Shown here one piece after another: positions 33,685-38,007 of a stretch of 38,007 bases of DNA. The stretch's first letter is position 1, and each line of letters opens with the position of its first letter. The stretch covers positions 1 to 38,007 of the forward strand of contig CANQFQ010000013.1 of assembly GCA_947599835.1 (NCBI GenBank). The letters are read 5' to 3'. Below the pieces are notes generated by a model, which had not been told where the DNA came from, did not search any database, and saw only the letters and a list, made by a program, of their open reading frames with translations. Source of the stretch: an uncultured Bacilli bacterium. GTDB taxonomy: Bacteria; Bacillota_I; Bacilli_A; RFN20; CAG-631. The translations under genes and the position numbers were made by a program.

Positions 33685-33726
33685 TAGTTTCTTAACCTTG
33701 ACTTTTTTTGTAGAATGATGCATTAT
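33671..33726 (+). promoter_or_regulatory. Hairpin and promoter between PPTase and dltA-like genes
   Basis: AAGAAACTAT (33671-33680) and ATAGTTTCTT (33684-33693) form a perfect 10-bp hairpin over the PPTase stop; no T-run follows directly. Then TTGACT (33698-33703), 17 nt, CATTAT (33721-33726) is a likely promoter for the adenylation gene. Confidence 0.5.
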
Positions 33727-33742
33727 AGGAGCGGTGAAATAA

Positions 33743-35287
33743 ATGGAAACAGTAATTTTTCAATTTGAAAAAATGCTTCATAAATTACAACAAAAACAGG
33801 TAACAAATAAAGTTGCATTTTTAGATGCTACTTCTCAAGTAACTTATCAGCAACTTTATGAGGATGCCTTATTTTTTGCCTACAAAATCATTTGTAATAC
33901 AAAGAAAAACGATGTTGTTTGCCTTTTAATGCAAAGAGGAGTCCCTATGGCAATGATGATGTTAGCGTGTATTTATGCAGGCACACCTTATGTAATTTTA
34001 GATGATCAACAACCTATCGATAGAATCATTAAAATTATTAAAATAGCAAATCCGAGTTTAATAATTTATGATGAAGTAAATTTAGATAAATGTCCTTCAC
34101 TCAATGCCTTTTGTAGCACATTTTTTCTAGCAAATAAGGACCAAACTCAAGTCGACAACTTTTCTTTATTAGCTAGAAAAAAGCAAATCATAGCGACCGA
34201 TCCCCTTTATATTTTGTTTACCTCTGGATCTACAGGTGAGCCCAAAGGCACGGTCATAACACATCATAATGTTTGTAGTTACATAGAGTGGTTTGTTCAC
34301 TGTTTTCATTTAAATCGTAAAACGATTTTTGCAAACCAAACGCCTTTTTATTTTAGCATGTCCGTCTCTGACTATTATGCAACTTTACTTACGGGAGCAA
34401 CAATGGTCATTGTTCCTAAAAGTTATTTTTCTTTTCCTGTAAAATTATTTGAAATGATGAATGAATTTCAAGTGAATACTATTTATTGGGTTCCCTCGGT
34501 TTATCGTTTGATCTATCAATTTAAGTTATTAGACTACATAAAACCAAAATACTTGAAATTAGCCCTTTTTGCCGGTGAAGTTATGCCAACAAAAATTTTG
34601 AACGATTGGATGGATCATTTACCGAAAGTTCAATTTTGTAACTTATTTGGTCCAACGGAAACGACCGATATTTGCACCTATTTTAAAGTCAATCGTCGCT
34701 TTGCTAATAATGAAGCGTTACCAATAGGAAATGCTTGTGAAAATCTTGAAGTTTTTTTAATAAATGAAAATCATCAAAAAATAACCGACCATAGTGTCGG
34801 TGAATTAATCGTAAAAGGACCTTTTGTGGCTAGCGGTTATTATCATAATCCATCCAAAACGAAAAATAGCTTTATCCAAAATCCTTTACAAAAAAATTAT
34901 CCAGAAGTGGTTTATCGTACAGGAGATTTATGTTACTATAATGAAAATCATGAGTTAATGTATGTTTCTCGTATTGATTTTCAAATCAAACATTTAGGTT
35001 ATCGCATTGAATTAGGTGAAATTGAAACGATAATCAATGCTAATTTAAATATCAAAATTGGCTTTTGTATTTATGATAAAGAAAACGATAATATTCTTTG
35101 TTTCTATGAGGGAAAAACAGAAAAAAAAGAACTCAACCAATATTTAGTTTCAAAATTGCCCTATTATATGATTCCGAAATATTATATTAAATTAAATGAA
35201 GTGAAATTAAATCAAAATGGTAAAATCGACCGGAAATATTATCAAAATTATTTTAATGAATTACTTAAGGAGGATGAATTGAAATGA
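33743..35287 (+). CDS. dltA: DltA-like adenylation enzyme, substrate pocket altered
   Basis: 514 residues, the length of DltA. Activates an acid with ATP and loads it on a carrier protein. ATP motifs are intact: FTSGSTGEPKG (159-169), NLFGPTETTD (300-309), YRTGDL (390-395), SRIDFQIKHLGYRIELGEIE (408-427) and NQNGKIDRKYY near the end. The overall match is to D-alanine carrier-protein ligase, but two pocket residues differ. In FDLSVMD the Asp that binds the substrate amino group is Ser205 (PFYFSMSVSD). In FCGEVLP the Cys tied to D-alanine selection is Ala277 (LFAGEVMP). The substrate may not be D-alanine. It overlaps dltC by 4 nt (ATGA). Confidence 0.82.
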   Translation: METVIFQFEKMLHKLQQKQVTNKVAFLDATSQVTYQQLYEDALFFAYKIICNTKKNDVVCLLMQRGVPMAMMMLACIYAGTPYVILDDQQPIDRIIKIIKIANPSLIIYDEVNLDKCPSLNAFCSTFFLANKDQTQVDNFSLLARKKQIIATDPLYILFTSGSTGEPKGTVITHHNVCSYIEWFVHCFHLNRKTIFANQTPFYFSMSVSDYYATLLTGATMVIVPKSYFSFPVKLFEMMNEFQVNTIYWVPSVYRLIYQFKLLDYIKPKYLKLALFAGEVMPTKILNDWMDHLPKVQFCNLFGPTETTDICTYFKVNRRFANNEALPIGNACENLEVFLINENHQKITDHSVGELIVKGPFVASGYYHNPSKTKNSFIQNPLQKNYPEVVYRTGDLCYYNENHELMYVSRIDFQIKHLGYRIELGEIETIINANLNIKIGFCIYDKENDNILCFYEGKTEKKELNQYLVSKLPYYMIPKYYIKLNEVKLNQNGKIDRKYYQNYFNELLKEDELK

Positions 35288-35514
35288 AAGAAAAGTTAAT
35301 TGAATTATTAACCCAATTAAAACCTGGTATTGATTATAATCATCAAACCAATTTAATAAGTGGAGGCTATTTTACAAGTTTAGAAATCATGCGTTTGGTC
35401 ATGCTACTTCAAGATGCTTTTGACGTCACGATTTCTCCACTTTACATTCTTCCTGAAAATTTTGAATCAGTGGATGCAATGTTGCATTTAATAGAACTCG
35501 TTGAAGATGATTAA
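35284..35514 (+). CDS. dltC: DltC-like carrier protein
   Basis: 76 residues, four-helix carrier fold: MKEKLIELLT, the NLISGGYFTSLEIM segment, and ILPENFESVDAML near the end. Ser32 is the phosphopantetheine site. The usual DS(L/F) before helix 2 is TS here (Thr31 for Asp), a change at a residue PPTases normally contact. The partner adenylation gene overlaps by 4 nt and the membrane transferase follows 2 nt later. An Sfp-type PPTase is encoded upstream in the same direction. The carried group is not known. Confidence 0.82.
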   Translation: MKEKLIELLTQLKPGIDYNHQTNLISGGYFTSLEIMRLVMLLQDAFDVTISPLYILPENFESVDAMLHLIELVEDD

Positions 35515-35516
35515 TT

Positions 35517-37064
35517 ATGAAGGCATATGAACAACTATTATATTTATTAATCTTTGGTAGTATCGTTTATTTAATTTATATGGTATTTGTAAAAAAATAC
35601 CGTTACTTAATTTTATTAATTGCAAGTTTAGGAATGACTTTTTTTGTCAGTCGATTCATGACTTTAATGATGTTACTGAGTGCTTTAATTGTTTATTTAT
35701 TTGCACTTTTTATCGGCCAGCGAAATCAAAAATTAAAAGCACAAAAAGAAACGCTTTCGAAAACAGACTATAAAGAATTAAAAAGAAAAGTTCAAAAAGT
35801 AAATAAACGTCTACTCATCCTCGGAATTATTTTAAATTTAGGATTGCTCATTGGGTTTAAATATATTAATTTTTTTGATAGCATTTTTAATCAAGTTCTA
35901 AAGTGGTTCCATGCGGATTTTCAAATTCCTATATTTAAAATATTACTTCCTTTAGGCATTAGTTATTATACTTTATCGAATACCGGTTATTTAATCGATG
36001 TTTATCGCAATAAATATCAAGCCAGTAAAAATTATATCGATGTTTTACTCTTTACTTGTTATTTTCCATGCTTATTAGAAGGGCCTATTTCTCATTATGA
36101 TCAATTACTACCCCAACTTAAAGAACCGCATCGTTTTAATATTAATCATGCAAAAAAAGGTTTTTTAATCATTCTATTTGGTCTTTTTAAAAAGATCGTT
36201 ATTGCCGATAGATTCGCACTATTTGTAACCAATATATTTAATCTTAATGTTAAAGGTCCAATGTTAATTTTAGGAATTCTTTGTTTTACCATTCAACTCT
36301 ATTGCGAATTTTCTGGAATTATTGATATGGTTAGAGGCCTTTCATTGATGTATTCGATTCAATTAGAAAAGAATTTTGATCAACCTTTCTTTTCAGCATC
36401 CGTAAGTGAATTTTGGCGGCGCTGGCATATTAGTTTAGGAGCATGGTTTAGAGATTATGTATTTTATCCAGTTTCTATGTCTAAACCTGTCATGGCTTTA
36501 CGCCGCAAATTAAATGGAAAAGTTTCTACTTTTCTTGAAACTTTTTTCCCAAGTTGTATTGTTTTATTCGTGATTTGGAGTTTAACTGGATTGTGGCATG
36601 GGGCTAGTGTGAAATATCTTGTGTATGGCTTATACTATTATCTTATTATGGTAATTGAATTAATTATCGATCATTTTATCTCTCATGAAACAAATCAAAA
36701 GTTAGGCGTTAAAATAAGCCGTATTTTTCTAACTTTATTCTTTGTTAATATAGGAATGATCCTATTTCGATGCCCTACATTGACAGACTTTTTCCACTAT
36801 TTAGCCAACATTTTTAAATCTTCAAATGTTGCATTTCGTACTGTTTTTGAAATAAAAGAATTCATTATTGGAATAATCATGGTCATTGGCTTATTTATTT
36901 TTGAGGGATTGCAATATCGTAAAATAAATCTCTATCAAAAATATTTATCAAGTCCGATAGCGTTACGTTATTTTATTTGTATTGGCTTATGCTTTACTAT
37001 TATTATTTTTGGAGTTTATGGAACCGGATATTTGCCACCAGATCCAATTTATGGAGGGTTTTAA
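35517..37064 (+). CDS. MBOAT-family membrane O-acyltransferase (AlgI-like, at the DltB position)
   Basis: 515 residues with about 11 membrane segments. The MBOAT signature FWRRWHISLGAWFRDYVFYP (299-318) and the catalytic His361 in TGLWHGAS are present. The signature and the length are of the AlgI/PatA type (FWRRWHISL) rather than DltB (FWNRWHMSL, about 400 residues). In both classes the protein passes an acyl group from a cytoplasmic donor through the membrane. In this order (adenylation enzyme, carrier, MBOAT, SGNH) it probably takes the acyl group from the carrier. The start ATG is 2 nt after the carrier stop; the next gene starts 1 nt after this stop codon. Confidence 0.88.
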   Translation: MKAYEQLLYLLIFGSIVYLIYMVFVKKYRYLILLIASLGMTFFVSRFMTLMMLLSALIVYLFALFIGQRNQKLKAQKETLSKTDYKELKRKVQKVNKRLLILGIILNLGLLIGFKYINFFDSIFNQVLKWFHADFQIPIFKILLPLGISYYTLSNTGYLIDVYRNKYQASKNYIDVLLFTCYFPCLLEGPISHYDQLLPQLKEPHRFNINHAKKGFLIILFGLFKKIVIADRFALFVTNIFNLNVKGPMLILGILCFTIQLYCEFSGIIDMVRGLSLMYSIQLEKNFDQPFFSASVSEFWRRWHISLGAWFRDYVFYPVSMSKPVMALRRKLNGKVSTFLETFFPSCIVLFVIWSLTGLWHGASVKYLVYGLYYYLIMVIELIIDHFISHETNQKLGVKISRIFLTLFFVNIGMILFRCPTLTDFFHYLANIFKSSNVAFRTVFEIKEFIIGIIMVIGLFIFEGLQYRKINLYQKYLSSPIALRYFICIGLCFTIIIFGVYGTGYLPPDPIYGGF

Positions 37065-37065
37065 A

Positions 37066-38007
37066 ATGAAAAAATTGAAACACTTTCTGCTCTTTTTTTC
37101 AATGTTTTTTGTGATTTATAGTTTAAGTTGTTTAATTTTAATTCCAAAAGGTCCAGATGATGTAGGTGCCAAAACTTATTTTGAAGGACGTGGATATGTT
37201 GCTGAAAAAGATCATACCATTGAAATTGTTGCGTTAGGAAATAGTGATTTATATAGCGGCTTTATTCCAATGGAACTTTATCAACAATATGGTTATACTG
37301 CTTTTGGTACAGGAATTAGTAAAGGTACAACTGAAGATTCCTATCGTTTTTTAAAAGAAATAGATACTAAACAAGATATTAAGATATGTATTTTAGAAGC
37401 CGATTTAATTTATGATAAAAAAGCTTCTTTATCCTTATTAAGAAAATTTATGAAAATGCAAATTGTTGTTGCACCATTTATTTACCATTCAAGATGGAAA
37501 GATCTAAAACTTAGAGATTTTACAACGCTCCCAAGCAAAAAAAATCGGCATGACTTTTTAAAAGGTTATCAAATAGATACGAATCGTTATCCTTATAAAA
37601 TTAGAAATTATATGGGAAATGAAGATGCAGAATTAATTCCTATTTCACGTAAAACTATGCATTATTTAAATAAAATAAGAAGTTATTGTGCGCATAAAAA
37701 TATACAATTATTATTTGTTAATTTTCCATCACCATTTTCATGGAATTATGGTAAGCATAATGGCGTGCAAGCATATGCCGACAAATATAATATTCCTTAT
37801 ATCGATTATAATGTCACTCCTGAACGCTTTCAGTTTGATTTTAAAAGTGAATTTCGGGATAACGGAAATCATTTGAACATTTATGGTGCTAGAAAAGCTA
37901 CGCTTGATATCGCCAAGGAATTAGAAAAATATAATATACTAACGGATTATAAAACGAAAAATGACCTTTGGGCGAAGGATTTAGAACTGTATTTAAAACA
38001 ATTAAAA
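37066..38007 (+). CDS. SGNH/DltD-like protein, C-terminal end cut by the window
   Basis: 314 residues are visible and the frame is open at the window end. One N-terminal membrane anchor (about residues 7-26), the rest extracellular. ALGNSDLYSG (Ser60) and the DNGNHLN segment (Asp265, His269) form an SGNH-type Ser-Asp-His set, and ILEADLIYD lies between. It is placed like DltD and like AlgJ/PatB in O-acetylation clusters and should complete transfer of the acyl group to an envelope polymer. The start follows GGAGGG. I cannot say whether it is nearer DltD or AlgJ. Confidence 0.75.
   Translation, partial: MKKLKHFLLFFSMFFVIYSLSCLILIPKGPDDVGAKTYFEGRGYVAEKDHTIEIVALGNSDLYSGFIPMELYQQYGYTAFGTGISKGTTEDSYRFLKEIDTKQDIKICILEADLIYDKKASLSLLRKFMKMQIVVAPFIYHSRWKDLKLRDFTTLPSKKNRHDFLKGYQIDTNRYPYKIRNYMGNEDAELIPISRKTMHYLNKIRSYCAHKNIQLLFVNFPSPFSWNYGKHNGVQAYADKYNIPYIDYNVTPERFQFDFKSEFRDNGNHLNIYGARKATLDIAKELEKYNILTDYKTKNDLWAKDLELYLKQLK

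Noticed and set aside
33671..33693. Hairpin after the PPTase gene as a terminator.
   Set aside because: Stem is perfect, but the sequence after it is AACCTTGAC with no direct T-run, so complete termination is doubtful. Kept only as a hairpin with a following promoter.

Overview
The window is AT-rich chromosomal DNA from a low-GC, walled member of the Bacilli close to the Mollicutes/Erysipelotrichia branch. Four observations support this. EF-P carries an NKTAMR loop in place of the usual GKG loop, a variant I recall from Mollicutes. The sugar-type ABC ATPase has a large insertion like that of mycoplasma UgpC. Gene order around alaS matches Bacillus. UGA is used as a stop (alaS, dltA) and Trp is TGG, so the code is standard. 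No IS element, prophage or CRISPR array is visible; the gene content is mostly core, with a few unusual modules.

Layout. 1-430 (minus): the 5' part of a DUF2828 gene preceded by a candidate structured RNA made of two related hairpins. 645-3542 (plus): deoB, a solute-binding lipoprotein and an ABC permease with no ATPase beside them. 3585-4061: a PemK/MazF-like toxin without an adjacent antitoxin, then a repeat-rich promoter region and an RsmF-type rRNA methyltransferase. 5765-10683 (minus): tex, a SpoIIIAH-like gene, efp, a small membrane protein, an MBL hydrolase and rpmG.

10762-22043 (minus) looks like one functional unit for using extracellular nucleic acid. It has a four-part ABC transporter (ATPase, two permeases, binding lipoprotein), a thermonuclease/OB-fold lipoprotein and an Ig/OB-fold lipoprotein. 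After a terminator and a new promoter come a lamin-tail/thermonuclease lipoprotein and two tandem NrnA-like DHH phosphoesterases. Mycoplasmas pair a surface nuclease with the same transporter type. The inferred flow is cleavage outside the cell, import, then hydrolysis of short oligonucleotides inside.

22271-31910 (minus): a Phd-like orphan antitoxin whose promoter shares operator-like sequences with the 4.1-kb locus, a GNAT, a DUF1292 protein, ruvX, alaS with a T-box leader, an AI-2E family protein, a small protein, recD2 and mnmA. 32027-32102 is tRNA-Thr(CGU).

32370-38007 (plus): a CmpB-like membrane protein, an Sfp-type phosphopantetheinyl transferase, a DltA-like adenylation enzyme, a carrier protein, an AlgI-type MBOAT and an SGNH protein cut by the window end. 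It resembles a dlt operon, but the adenylation enzyme lacks the Asp that binds the amino group of D-alanine and the Cys linked to enantiomer choice. It may therefore load a different acid on the envelope.
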